A DNA stretch of 64,000 bases from Rhodobacteraceae bacterium M382 (GTDB lineage Bacteria; Pseudomonadota; Alphaproteobacteria; Rhodobacterales; Rhodobacteraceae): the NCBI GenBank assembly GCA_025141015.1, contig CP081101.1, positions 186,001 to 250,000 on the forward strand. Direction: 5' to 3'. The notes under the pieces were generated by a model. The model was given only the letters and a program-made list of their open reading frames with translations, searched no databases and was not told the origin of the DNA. Position 1 is the stretch's first letter, and each line of letters starts with the position of its first letter. Positions 1 through 8,343 of the stretch are shown piece after piece. The translations under genes were made by a program, and so were the position numbers.

Positions 1-429
1 CTTTATGGCATCCTGAGGCCCGATCTGGGGTTCTGCAGCACCATGGACCTGGAGGCCCAGGTGGTCAGCCTTCAGCGGTATCCCGGCGGATCCAGCGTGG
101 GTTATGACCGCGCCGGGCGTTTGGGGCAACCGCGTCTGCTTGCCTGCATCTCGATCGGCTATCAGAATGGCTTTCGGCGCCTGTCCGATGGGCAATCCGT
201 GGTTTCCATCCGCAACGGCCTGGCGCCAGTCATTGGCAAAGTGTCGATGAATGCCATCGTCGCCGATGTCACCGATATCGAAGATGTCCGGATCGGTGAC
301 AGTGTCACCGTTATCGGTGGCCAAGGGCGCGCCCAGATCGCGCCGCCCCTGGCCGAAAGTCAGTTCCGCACGATCATGGCCGATCTTTACACCGATTGGG
401 GGCAGCGCAATCACCGGGTCTACTGTTAA
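1..429 (+). CDS. alr: Alanine racemase-family protein, C-terminal part (5' end outside window)
   Basis: The frame is open from the first base and ends at TAA. It encodes the C-terminal beta domain of a PLP-dependent alanine racemase, which interconverts L- and D-alanine for peptidoglycan in the cytoplasm. Visible landmarks in order are LYGI near the window start, the VGYDRAG stretch that should carry the catalytic tyrosine, IGYQNGF where the family usually has GYADGY, and KVSMNAI where it usually has VSMD. Two normally conserved aspartates are thus read as asparagine, so a racemase of another specificity is possible. The ending YTDWGQRN... fits the usual family terminus. The start and N-terminal barrel cannot be judged. 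Confidence 0.72.
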   Translation, partial: LYGILRPDLGFCSTMDLEAQVVSLQRYPGGSSVGYDRAGRLGQPRLLACISIGYQNGFRRLSDGQSVVSIRNGLAPVIGKVSMNAIVADVTDIEDVRIGDSVTVIGGQGRAQIAPPLAESQFRTIMADLYTDWGQRNHRVYC

Positions 430-483
430 GGCTTTGGTGTACAGGTCGGGTTTTGAACGTGCTTCCCCTTACCCCTGACGGAC

Positions 484-883
484 TTATCCAACGGCCTGGG
501 TGATGTGAGCGATACCTGAACCGCTATTCTTGTCTGGCGACAGGGTAGGGGATCCTCGCATTTCCTCCAAAATCTTTTCTCGGAAGACTTCGGTCGACGT
601 TTTCCACCCAAGACATTTGCGGGGAAACCAACATCTGGCCCGGCAATTGGTGTTTTCGACGATGTCTTTTTGCCAAGGGCTGGAGGGATCACAGAACCAG
701 GTTTGCGTCCAGATAGCGGCCAACTGACAAACTCAGTACCGCGATCGAAGTGATGGATCGACGAGCAACGAGGGGAAGGTCTTTGATGGTTTTCATGATC
801 CTTCCCATCACAGGTTTCGTGCGCGCCGCTCCGCAATCATCAGTTGCGCGGCGTTCACGCAGGTTTAGCTCCCTGTGCTCCAT
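484..883 (-). pseudogene. Collapsed IS30-family transposase remnant
   Basis: Read leftwards, three frames together resemble an IS30-type transposase. An N-terminal piece begins MEHRELNLRERRA at 883. A middle piece contains FDRGTEFVSWPL, the region holding a catalytic aspartate. A C-terminal piece contains CDPSSPWQK, VENTN and RKCLGWKTSTEVF. Family members have about 320 to 400 residues; only about 130 remain, with the helix-turn-helix and most of the core deleted and the frame shifted at least twice. It cannot encode an active enzyme. I did not find terminal inverted repeats. It marks an old insertion beside the racemase gene. Confidence 0.72.
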
Positions 884-1050
884 TTTCCATTCTCCTTACT
901 TTCCAGCAAGATAGGGGATTTGTCGCAACGGGGTTTAGAATGCCCCCCCTGTGCGACCCAGATACGCGTAATCTATCTTATGTTAATAAATCTGATTTCC
1001 TTCGAAAGGGGATGGCCAACCTGACGTCCATCCTTAGCTGTTGGAAACCG

Positions 1051-1341
1051 CTAGAATGAACCCCATCGCAATCGCTGTGGAAACCGCGCGTGCCGTGTTT
1101 GCGGCACACAGTCCGGACCCTGGGTTTCCGTAAAACTCTCTACAAAACGTTCAGAAAGATCCAGCACCACAGCGGTTTCCCCTGAGGTTTTCCCAAAAGC
1201 AGCTTGTTGAAGCATATCCTTCTCGCGATTGGTTATGCGTGACATGTCAGCACTCGGCGAAAAGTCAAATGGCTCAATCACTACATTCTGCAGCAAACCG
1301 GCAAATTTGGCTATGTCAGCGAGACTAATTTTGAGGATCAT
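1051..1341 (-). pseudogene. LuxR-type regulator fragment (HTH end only)
   Basis: The 96-residue frame contains ITNREKDMLQQAAFGKTSGE followed by LDLSERFVESF. This resembles the start of a GerE/LuxR DNA-binding domain (usual form: LTPRE...WAA.GKTS.EIA..L..SERTVE.H). The preceding residues could be the end of an autoinducer-binding domain, but the bulk of that domain is missing and the recognition helix looks degraded. Full regulators of this type have about 230 to 250 residues. I read it as a decayed 3' fragment; a small expressed HTH protein is less likely. It sits in a debris zone next to the transposase remnant. Confidence 0.45.
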
Positions 1342-1912
1342 ACCTCGTAATTTCGCATGAGGTCCGGCACAATAGAAACCCGCATCTTTTCTCCACTGTC
1401 ACCCTCTTTTGGCACTGTAATACCTCGGTGCAAGACAAAAAATCTGATCACTGCACCAGCATATTTCTGAACGCCTGTCACTCCACCCCTCCCACGCCTA
1501 GCATTGACACCGCGTCAACCTGACAATTCAATCAGAAACAAAACGGCCGGATCCTCTGAAATGCCGGTCCTAAACCGCGCTCGCAGCGATCGACCAAAGT
1601 GAGCCCAGAGGTCCCGAATTGCCACTTTGCAGTGGAGATCTGCTATGCTTGAGGTGGCCAGGGGCGACAAACCCCGACCTGACACTGCGATGAATCGGCC
1701 AATCTACTCAGATGCGTTTTGCATTGTGCCTTTGCCATCGACCCTGGGCGATAATTGCGCGGACGGGGTCTGATTGCCAATCGTGCCTCGCAAAGACCCG
1801 GCTCATCGAACCAACTGTTCTGTCGGCAACCACAACGCACAAAGTCCGATCAGAACCTCCCAGCGTGTTCATGAAGACAGATGACCAAGCTTTGTCAGAG
1901 ATCAGACGTTTC
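1342..1912. other. Gene-poor stretch, 571 bp
   Basis: I recognise no gene here. Open frames on both strands are short, have no convincing ribosome site and match no family I know. It lies between the LuxR-like fragment and the 3' end of the hydroxy-acid dehydrogenase gene, and is probably decayed accessory DNA. Confidence 0.5.
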
Positions 1913-3046
1913 TCAAGCTCTGAATACGTCGTCTATGCTGATGTCTGACACAGACGTTTTTCCGGCCAATGCCATAGTTGTCTTCAGTTCCTGCTCAAGG
2001 ATGTTCAACAAGGCGGCAACGCCTTCCTGACCCATTGCGCCCAACGCATAGACCATGGCGCGGCCAAGAAGGACCCCTGACGCGCCAAGAGCTCGTGCGC
2101 GAAATATGTCCATTCCAGTGCGCACACCGGAATCCATCAACAACTCCATCCTGTCACCCACAGCATCTGCGATTTCTGGTAACAACGAGATTGAGCTTGC
2201 GGCCCCATCCAATTGGCGCCCCCCGTGGTTTGAGACGATGATCGTTTCAATGCCCATCCCCGCCGCAAGACGCGCGTCTGCGACATCCATGACACCTTTC
2301 AACACAATCGGTCCGCCCCATTCTTTGCGGATCCATTCGATGTCGTCCCAATCCAGCGCCGGATCGACCATTTCCTTGGCCCAGGCAAGAAGGCTGCTCA
2401 GATCGTCCACGCCCTTTGCATGGCCAATCACATTGCCAAAGCCCTTGTAGGGCGTTTTTGCCATTTCGAGCGCCCAACGCGGTTTGGTCGCTATGTTGAG
2501 CATGTTCTTTAGATTTGGGCGGATCGACAGCTGGTTTTTCACATCCTTATGGCGTTGTCCAAGCATCGCCAGGTCCATCGTCACCACCAGATGTGAACAT
2601 CCGGCAGCCTTGGCGCGGTGGATAAGATCGCGGACAAATTCGCGATCTTTGACCACGTAAAGCTGAAACCAGAACGGCGTGCCTGTCGCCTCTTTGACCT
2701 GTTCGATCGAGCAAATAGACATCGTCGACAATATGAAGGGAACGCCAAAGTCACGCGCCGCTTTTGCGACCTTGATCTCGCCCCCGGCGTTTTGGATGCC
2801 AAGCATGCCAACAGGGGCAAAGGCAACGGGCAACTGGGCCGCCGCGCCGGTCATTCTGGTGCGGGTATCGATATCCGTGACGTCAATTCCCACGCGTTGA
2901 CGAATGTTGACATTGCCAAAATCGGCTTCGTTTTTTCTGAATGTTGTTTCCGAATACGACCCTGATTCCGCATAGTCATAGAACATTTTCGGGACCCGGC
3001 GTTGATAGAGCGCACGGAAATCTTCAACACATGTGATGGTTGGCAT
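1913..3046 (-). CDS. lldD: FMN-dependent alpha-hydroxy-acid dehydrogenase (L-lactate dehydrogenase type)
   Basis: A 377-residue member of the FMN-dependent 2-hydroxy-acid oxidase/dehydrogenase family, full length for LldD. It should oxidise an L-2-hydroxy acid to the 2-keto acid. Visible features are the N-terminal YDYAESGS (residues 23-30), the TIM-barrel core with LSTMS and FQLYV flavin-contact segments, and SNHGGRQLD near residue 275, which holds the catalytic histidine and substrate-binding arginine, followed by MDSGVRTG and GASGVLLGR for phosphate binding. It is the last gene of the leftward run tctCBA-sulfatase-lldD, 12 bp after the sulfatase stop, so its substrate may be the alcohol released by desulfation rather than lactate. 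That link is inference; family assignment is firm. Confidence 0.88.
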   Translation of the reverse strand: MPTITCVEDFRALYQRRVPKMFYDYAESGSYSETTFRKNEADFGNVNIRQRVGIDVTDIDTRTRMTGAAAQLPVAFAPVGMLGIQNAGGEIKVAKAARDFGVPFILSTMSICSIEQVKEATGTPFWFQLYVVKDREFVRDLIHRAKAAGCSHLVVTMDLAMLGQRHKDVKNQLSIRPNLKNMLNIATKPRWALEMAKTPYKGFGNVIGHAKGVDDLSSLLAWAKEMVDPALDWDDIEWIRKEWGGPIVLKGVMDVADARLAAGMGIETIIVSNHGGRQLDGAASSISLLPEIADAVGDRMELLMDSGVRTGMDIFRARALGASGVLLGRAMVYALGAMGQEGVAALLNILEQELKTTMALAGKTSVSDISIDDVFRA

Positions 3047-3058
3047 TGCCCGGCCTCC

Positions 3059-4573
3059 TTACGCCATTCCGACCTGAACCTGATTTGGTCGCATATCATC
3101 TGGTCGAGACATCAGAATTTCGGTCAGATCAGCCTTTAGGGACGCATAGACCGGATCATCAATAACGTTCCGCAACTCATGGGGATCGTTTTCAAGGTCG
3201 TACATTTCGCCAGCGCCTGACTTCAGATCGATTGTCAGTTTGGCCGTCTTGCTGCGGACGGTTCGCAGGGACAGGCCGACACCGACGCGACCGGGCAGAA
3301 GCTCCCATTCGCTCATGGCCGCGTCGCGCGTTCCGTCACCCGAAATGACATCATGCATGGATCGTCCGTGGATCTCCATCAGGCTGTCCGCTCCGGCCCA
3401 GTCCATAAATGTTGCGCCAAAGTCCAATGTCGAAAGGGGTTCAGAGCTGACTTTACCTGCTGGTACATCCGGCCCTTTCACGATGGCACGGACATTCAGC
3501 AGGCCCTCGAACGGCATCGGCCCCTTCAGCACCAAACCGTGATCCCCCAGCCAATCGCCATGGTCCGCAGTGTAGACAATGTAGGTGTTGTCGGCCAATC
3601 CTTGCGCCTCCAATTCGGTGATGATGCGGCCAACGGAATGGTCGATCAAAGAGAGCTGGCCATAGGTGTTGGCGATCACCTCACGCAGGTGCTCATCCGA
3701 GATTTCGGGATAGCGTGAATAGCTTGTGCGGATCTCTGCGCCTTTACCCTCGATCTTTGTTTCAACCGCGGCCTGGTGCCACCAAGGTCGACCCTCGAAA
3801 TCACGCGTTCGATGTTCTGGTAAATCGACGTCTTCAGGTCGATGCAAGGAAGCCCATGGTTCAGGGCAATCAAACGGGTGGTGTGGATCAGGGAACGACA
3901 CCCACATGCAAAACGGCTTGTCATGATCCTGTTTGATGAAATCAATTGCGCGGTCCGCAATCCAAGTGGAGTTATGCCACGCCACAGGGAGCTTTGATGA
4001 CCATACCTGAGGCGCGCCATTGTGGTCACGATGGCTTTCCCAAAGCAGTTTGTTTTTTTGCGCACCCCGACCATCCCCATAATACCATTCCTCATAAGCC
4101 AGACCGGCAGGAGGTTTCTCGGGCAGCCACCAGTTGTGCCCGATGTGAACAAGCTCGGCATGATCGAACCCCATATAGGGACCACGCCATCCCGCGGGCA
4201 CTTTGGTTGAACCGGGAATGGATTCTACCGTGTCGCTGTCACCGTAGGTGTGATAGGTCGCAAAATGCGCTTTCCCGATCTTTGCGGTGTGATATCCGGC
4301 AGCAGACAACGACGCCGCAAACCCTTTTTCACCCAGCTCAGGATCCAGATCGATCCCGTTGTCATGCACGCCATGGGTGCGCGGCAACAAACCAGTCAGG
4401 ATAGAAGCCCTTGCAGGCTGACAGACAACGCAAGGCGTCACGACCGTTTCAAGGCTGGTGCCCTCAGCGGCAAGCATGTCCAGATGTGGCGTATAGACGT
4501 TGCGCCCGCGAAACCCATAGCAATCGCCACGCTGTTGGTCCGAAGTGATGAAAAGAATGTTTGGGCGGGTCAT
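3059..4573 (-). CDS. Cytosolic type I sulfatase (sulfatase 1)
   Basis: A 504-residue alkaline-phosphatase-superfamily sulfatase that hydrolyses a sulfate ester. ATG at 4573 is chosen because it overlaps the tctA stop as ATGA, a sign of translational coupling; a longer upstream start would lie inside tctA. The N-terminal NILFITSDQQRG supplies a metal-binding aspartate, CQPARAS (Cys51) is the formylglycine signature C-x-P-x-R followed by LTG, and YTADHGDWLGDHG is the C-terminal metal site. No signal peptide is present, so it should act in the cytoplasm on an imported substrate. Its maturase is probably the FGE gene at 11134. A phosphonate monoester hydrolase activity is an alternative within this superfamily. 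Confidence 0.87.
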   Translation of the reverse strand: MTRPNILFITSDQQRGDCYGFRGRNVYTPHLDMLAAEGTSLETVVTPCVVCQPARASILTGLLPRTHGVHDNGIDLDPELGEKGFAASLSAAGYHTAKIGKAHFATYHTYGDSDTVESIPGSTKVPAGWRGPYMGFDHAELVHIGHNWWLPEKPPAGLAYEEWYYGDGRGAQKNKLLWESHRDHNGAPQVWSSKLPVAWHNSTWIADRAIDFIKQDHDKPFCMWVSFPDPHHPFDCPEPWASLHRPEDVDLPEHRTRDFEGRPWWHQAAVETKIEGKGAEIRTSYSRYPEISDEHLREVIANTYGQLSLIDHSVGRIITELEAQGLADNTYIVYTADHGDWLGDHGLVLKGPMPFEGLLNVRAIVKGPDVPAGKVSSEPLSTLDFGATFMDWAGADSLMEIHGRSMHDVISGDGTRDAAMSEWELLPGRVGVGLSLRTVRSKTAKLTIDLKSGAGEMYDLENDPHELRNVIDDPVYASLKADLTEILMSRPDDMRPNQVQVGMA

Positions 4574-6168
4574 TTTTTGTCTGCCTTTGGCTTGCGTAGA
4601 GATATGAAGAGTACGCCCACGGCGCACAGGATGAACGCCGCCGCGAGTGGGCTTTTGAGAAGAAACAAGGGATCGCCGCCTGTCGCCGAAAACGCCTGAC
4701 GCGCGGTTTCTTCGATGCGCCCCCCCAACACGAACCCAATGACGAACGGGAGCGGCGAGATCGCAAAGCGCATCATGAAATAACCCAGTATCCCGAATGC
4801 AAAGGCGAACCAGATCGCGCTCATCGAGGTTTCCTGAACATAAAGAGATGCGAGTGTAAGAAGCAGAACGACGGGCAACAGATATTGCTTCGGGATGCGA
4901 ACAAGGGCACCAAGAAACCGCATGAGAAACCCGCCGATTGTCCAGTTCAGAAGGTTGGCCAGGATCATGGTGGTGAAAAGCCCGAAGGCGATCACGAGTT
5001 CAGGGTTCAAATCTGTCGAGAACTTGAAAACTGCTGGGCCTGGGTTGAACCCCCCAATGGACTCTGCTGCCAGGATCAGAAATACGGCCGCCGTGTTGCC
5101 GGGAATGCCAAGCGACAGAACCGGAATGAGGTTCGCCCCCGAAACCGAAGAATTTGCGGCTTCTGTCGCGGCAATACCTTCGGGCGCACCCTGCCCAAAC
5201 TCTGGGTCCTCAGGCTTTTTATTTTTTGCGTGGAACCGTTTGCCGGTCGCATATCCAATCGTCGCTGCAAGCGTCGATCCCACACCGGGCAGTGCGCCGA
5301 TTGTGGTGCCAATAAGTGCTGACCGGCCGATATAAGGAAGGATCCGCCGAATGTCGGCCCAGTGGAGGCGCTGGTCGCCTGTGTCCTTGGCAACTTCAAT
5401 CGCTCCTTTGCGGCGCGTTTGGTTCCACAGGTTTTCAAGCTCGCTGAAAATGGCCCCGATGACCAGCACACCAATCACCGCTGCGGTGATGGGAATCCCG
5501 TCGGAAAGTGCCGAACTGCCAAAGCTTAGGCGGGGATAAAAATCATCACCGGTTCCGATATATACCGCCAGAAGACCAAGCCCGCAGCTCAAAAGCCCTT
5601 TGGCAGCGGATCCACCGACGACCGCTGCGATGAAACTAAGCGATAGGATCAAAAGCGCAGTTTTTTCGGGAAGGTCCAAATAGGATTCAACAAGGATCGC
5701 CAGAAACGGGGCACAGACAATCAGAACAATGTCCGAAAACGTATCCCCCGAAACAGACGAGAAATGGGAAATCTTGAGCGCCTTTCGGGCTTTTCCCGAT
5801 TGCGCCATTGGATAACCATCAAGCGTGGTCATAAAGGCGTCGGGCGTGCCGGGGGTGTTAAATAAAATCGCAGGAACCGCGCCCCCGACTGTTGATCCTT
5901 TCATGACCCCGATCAGAAACCCCATCACGGGCAAAAGCGCATCGGACGTGAAGCCAAATACAGAAATGAGGATCGGTAAGGAAATGGCCATCGCAATGAC
6001 CCCGCCCAATCCGGGGGTTGCGCCAACGACGATCCCAAGAACCAGACCGAACGCGACCATCATGACGGTGATGGAAATCGAAACGCCAAGGAAAGAGAAT
6101 GCCTCGGGTCCCTGAAAAACCGCCAGGATACCAAGCCAGATGTAGTCAAGAGTGCCCACGTCAACCAT
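4570..6168 (-). CDS. tctA: Tripartite tricarboxylate transporter large permease TctA
   Basis: A 532-residue, very hydrophobic protein with about 11 to 12 predicted membrane segments and the duplicated TctA glycine-rich loops (GATPGLGGVIAM near residue 50 and GALPGVGSTLAATIGY near residue 310). It is the large membrane subunit of a TTT-family secondary transporter, which moves carboxylates across the inner membrane using a periplasmic binding protein. ATG overlaps the tctB stop by one base, and its own stop overlaps the sulfatase start. The tight coupling of transporter and sulfatase suggests that the substrate is a sulfated carboxylate. The substrate cannot be read from sequence. Confidence 0.93.
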   Translation of the reverse strand: MVDVGTLDYIWLGILAVFQGPEAFSFLGVSISITVMMVAFGLVLGIVVGATPGLGGVIAMAISLPILISVFGFTSDALLPVMGFLIGVMKGSTVGGAVPAILFNTPGTPDAFMTTLDGYPMAQSGKARKALKISHFSSVSGDTFSDIVLIVCAPFLAILVESYLDLPEKTALLILSLSFIAAVVGGSAAKGLLSCGLGLLAVYIGTGDDFYPRLSFGSSALSDGIPITAAVIGVLVIGAIFSELENLWNQTRRKGAIEVAKDTGDQRLHWADIRRILPYIGRSALIGTTIGALPGVGSTLAATIGYATGKRFHAKNKKPEDPEFGQGAPEGIAATEAANSSVSGANLIPVLSLGIPGNTAAVFLILAAESIGGFNPGPAVFKFSTDLNPELVIAFGLFTTMILANLLNWTIGGFLMRFLGALVRIPKQYLLPVVLLLTLASLYVQETSMSAIWFAFAFGILGYFMMRFAISPLPFVIGFVLGGRIEETARQAFSATGGDPLFLLKSPLAAAFILCAVGVLFISLRKPKADKK

Positions 6169-6710
6169 CAGACATCTCCATTTGGTGGCAGCAGCACATC
6201 ATCAAATGGCAAGTCATAGAGCACGATGATCCCAGCGACGGCCGCAAGCGCGATCAACGCTGCGCGCCATGTCAGTCGCTGTTCCACAAACGAGGTCATG
6301 GCAAAGACCATGAACCCGCCGCCCATTACGAAACCTGTATATTTCCACGGTATGGTGTCGCGCAGAAGTCTGTAATCTTCGCCGCCAAACAGGTTGGCCG
6401 CGACGGGTCCCGCCCATCGCATCACAACAATCCCGATGACTCCGAACAGGGTGATGGCACCAATATAGATCACGTTGTTGCGAGAGGGGCGGTCGTTTTC
6501 GCCACCACGTTCAAGCAGCAGCAACAGGCCTGAAATCAGGATAAACGCAGCGGCCAATGTCGGAGCGAGGCTGTCGCCCACGACATATTGTCCGCGGGAC
6601 CGTTCAACCAACCCGGTGTCGGTGTCCAAAGGGATCCAGACGAAGGCAAGGATCAAAGCGAAGGCAATACAGCCCACACCCAGTGCCTTGGTGGCAGAGA
6701 GCTTTCGCAT
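6168..6710 (-). CDS. tctB: Tripartite tricarboxylate transporter small permease TctB
   Basis: A roughly 180-residue protein with four hydrophobic segments, matching the TctB small membrane subunit in length and topology. I start it at ATG 6710 (MRKLSATKALG), which leads directly into the first membrane segment; a start at 6752 would add 14 polar residues not typical of the family. A one-base overlap (TGATG) joins it to tctA, and it follows tctC by 66 bp. It works with TctA and the TctC binding protein in one transporter. Sequence conservation in TctB proteins is low, so the call rests on topology and operon position. Confidence 0.85.
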   Translation of the reverse strand: MRKLSATKALGVGCIAFALILAFVWIPLDTDTGLVERSRGQYVVGDSLAPTLAAAFILISGLLLLLERGGENDRPSRNNVIYIGAITLFGVIGIVVMRWAGPVAANLFGGEDYRLLRDTIPWKYTGFVMGGGFMVFAMTSFVEQRLTWRAALIALAAVAGIIVLYDLPFDDVLLPPNGDV

Positions 6711-6776
6711 ATCGGTCTCGCAAATAGGGTGAGAATGTCGGGCAGTGCGCACGCCGCCCGCTCTTCGTTTCCAGGC

Positions 6777-7724
6777 TTACTCGGACGCCGCAGCGATAAG
6801 TGCGCCGGAAGAATCGAAGTCCTTCTGAACAGCGTCTTCAAGCTCGGCTCCCGAGATAACAACCGGGCCGCCAAACCCTTTCGTGATGAAAGCGTTGGCC
6901 TTGCCGCCTTGCGTCGTTACGACTTTGCCGATTGCCGCCGCAATGGCATCTCGTGCCGCCGGGTCCATGTTGGGCGGGCCTGCAAAAATGAACGAGATTT
7001 CGCTAACAAACTCAACGCCATACTCGGACAGAAGCGGGGCGTCTGGCGAGTTTTGCAGCGGTTCGCTGCGCGCCGACGCCAATTCCACCATATCGCCTGC
7101 GGCAACTGCTTTCGCCTGTATGCCCGCGCCAAAACCAACATCCATGTCGCCTGCATTCAGGCCATTCATGACGGCTTTACCGCCTTTGACCGAAATAATA
7201 TTGAAATTGACGCCGTTTTCCTTGCCCGCGATGTAAGCGATATCGCCCAGCATGCCGGTCATGACACCAAAACGAATGTCCTGACCACTCTTGGCGGCTT
7301 CAATCACATCACCCATCGTCTTCCAGCCTTTCGAAGCCAGCGCGACAACGCCCATCTGGGTTCCGGCAGTGGTGGTGATCGGCGTTACGTCTTGGGGGGT
7401 GCCGGCTTTTGCGGCCGCCATGTTGTAGCCAAGCGTTTCAGACACGATGATGGCGATTGCGGTGCCGTCAGCTGGCTCCTCCTTCAGCGCGTTCACTGCG
7501 TTCAAACCACCTTTGCCCGTTACTTGTTCCGGGATGATTTTCCAACCGTGCAGGTCTTCGAGCTCTTCGGCGATCAGCCTGGCCTGAGTATCGGCACCTC
7601 CACCAGCCGCAAATGAGATAATCATCTTGATGGGACCTGGTGGGGTCCAATCCTCTGCAAATACGGTCGTAGATGTCCCGAGAATCGCAGCAGCGACCAC
7701 CGCAGATTTGAGCAACGTCTTCAT
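6777..7724 (-). CDS. tctC: TctC periplasmic solute-binding protein
   Basis: A 315-residue extracytoplasmic binding protein of the TTT family (Bug/TctC). ATG 7724 (MKTLLKS) is chosen because GGAGG lies just upstream and it gives a clean signal peptide ending in TVFAED. The mature start WTPPGPIKMIISFAAGGGADTQARL matches the family's ligand-carboxylate loop, and GTQMGVVALASKGWKTMGD follows in the usual place. It should capture a carboxylate in the periplasm and hand it to TctBA. It is the first gene of the leftward operon and is divergent from a marR gene, which is a likely regulator. The ligand is unknown. Confidence 0.92.
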   Translation of the reverse strand: MKTLLKSAVVAAAILGTSTTVFAEDWTPPGPIKMIISFAAGGGADTQARLIAEELEDLHGWKIIPEQVTGKGGLNAVNALKEEPADGTAIAIIVSETLGYNMAAAKAGTPQDVTPITTTAGTQMGVVALASKGWKTMGDVIEAAKSGQDIRFGVMTGMLGDIAYIAGKENGVNFNIISVKGGKAVMNGLNAGDMDVGFGAGIQAKAVAAGDMVELASARSEPLQNSPDAPLLSEYGVEFVSEISFIFAGPPNMDPAARDAIAAAIGKVVTTQGGKANAFITKGFGGPVVISGAELEDAVQKDFDSSGALIAAASE

Positions 7725-7851
7725 GTTTTCCTCCCTGAAACACATGTCTGTTGACGTCACTTGTTCTATAATAAGGTGGAAAAGTCAACGAACAAGTTGA
7801 CATTTCCACCAAAACACCTGAATCTCTTTTCATCAAAGAGGATATCCGACG
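7725..7851. promoter_or_regulatory. Divergent tctC/marR control region with inverted repeat
   Basis: The 127-bp gap holds GTCAACGAACAAGTTGAC at 7784-7801, an 18-bp inverted repeat with perfect 6-bp arms. A second related half, GTCACTTGTTC (7756-7766), is inverted relative to its GAACAAGTTGAC end. Between them is an AT-rich box, TATAAT at 7767-7772. Size and spacing suit a MarR-type dimer site overlapping promoters for both directions. The elements are visible; their use by the adjacent MarR protein is inference. Confidence 0.5.
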
Positions 7852-8340
7852 ATGACAAAATCCGCAGCAGAGGCGATTGCCAAAGGACTGCATATTCCTT
7901 TTCAGATTGCGCAGTTGCACTCTGCTTTAAGCACCCAGGCAAAAGCGATCATTTCTCGGCACGGCGACCTGAATCTTGCGCAGTGGCGCATCGTTCGGCT
8001 GGTCGCGCTTGATATTGCGAACACCACCACTGCGGTGCGCAAAGGTGCGGGCATCGATAAAAGTCAGTTCAGCAAAATGCTCGGCGTCCTTGAAGACAAG
8101 GGATACCTCAAACTGCGCCCGTTTGAAGAAGACAAGCGCCAGCATCTTATCGAATTGACGGAAAAAGGCCGGACCTCTCATGATCGCCTGGGCCCTGTTT
8201 TGGAAGCCAGACAAGAACACCTGGTAAGTGCGCTTACGGCGGACGAACAAGCAACCGTACTGAAAGCGATCAAGCTGCTTTCAGAAGCCGCCCAAAAGAC
8301 CGATTTCCCCGACCCATATGTGATTCCAGAAGATGAATAA
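7852..8340 (+). CDS. MarR-family transcriptional regulator
   Basis: A 162-residue winged-helix regulator of normal MarR length. The core runs from LNLAQWRIVRLVAL through TTTAVRKGAGIDKSQFSKMLGVLEDKGYL (recognition helix) and the wing RPFEEDKRQHLIELTEKG, near residues 40 to 105. Such proteins usually bind short palindromes as dimers and are released by a small ligand. It is divergent from tctC, with an inverted repeat between them, and is followed 3 bp downstream by a sulfatase gene, so it probably controls both halves of the sulfatase island. The effector is not known. Confidence 0.88.
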   Translation: MTKSAAEAIAKGLHIPFQIAQLHSALSTQAKAIISRHGDLNLAQWRIVRLVALDIANTTTAVRKGAGIDKSQFSKMLGVLEDKGYLKLRPFEEDKRQHLIELTEKGRTSHDRLGPVLEARQEHLVSALTADEQATVLKAIKLLSEAAQKTDFPDPYVIPEDE

Positions 8341-8343
8341 GAA

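Noticed and set aside
1547-1609. A possible fourth copy of the 63-bp repeat, ending in GAGCCCAGA
   Set aside because: Only the last third shows weak similarity; the rest does not align.
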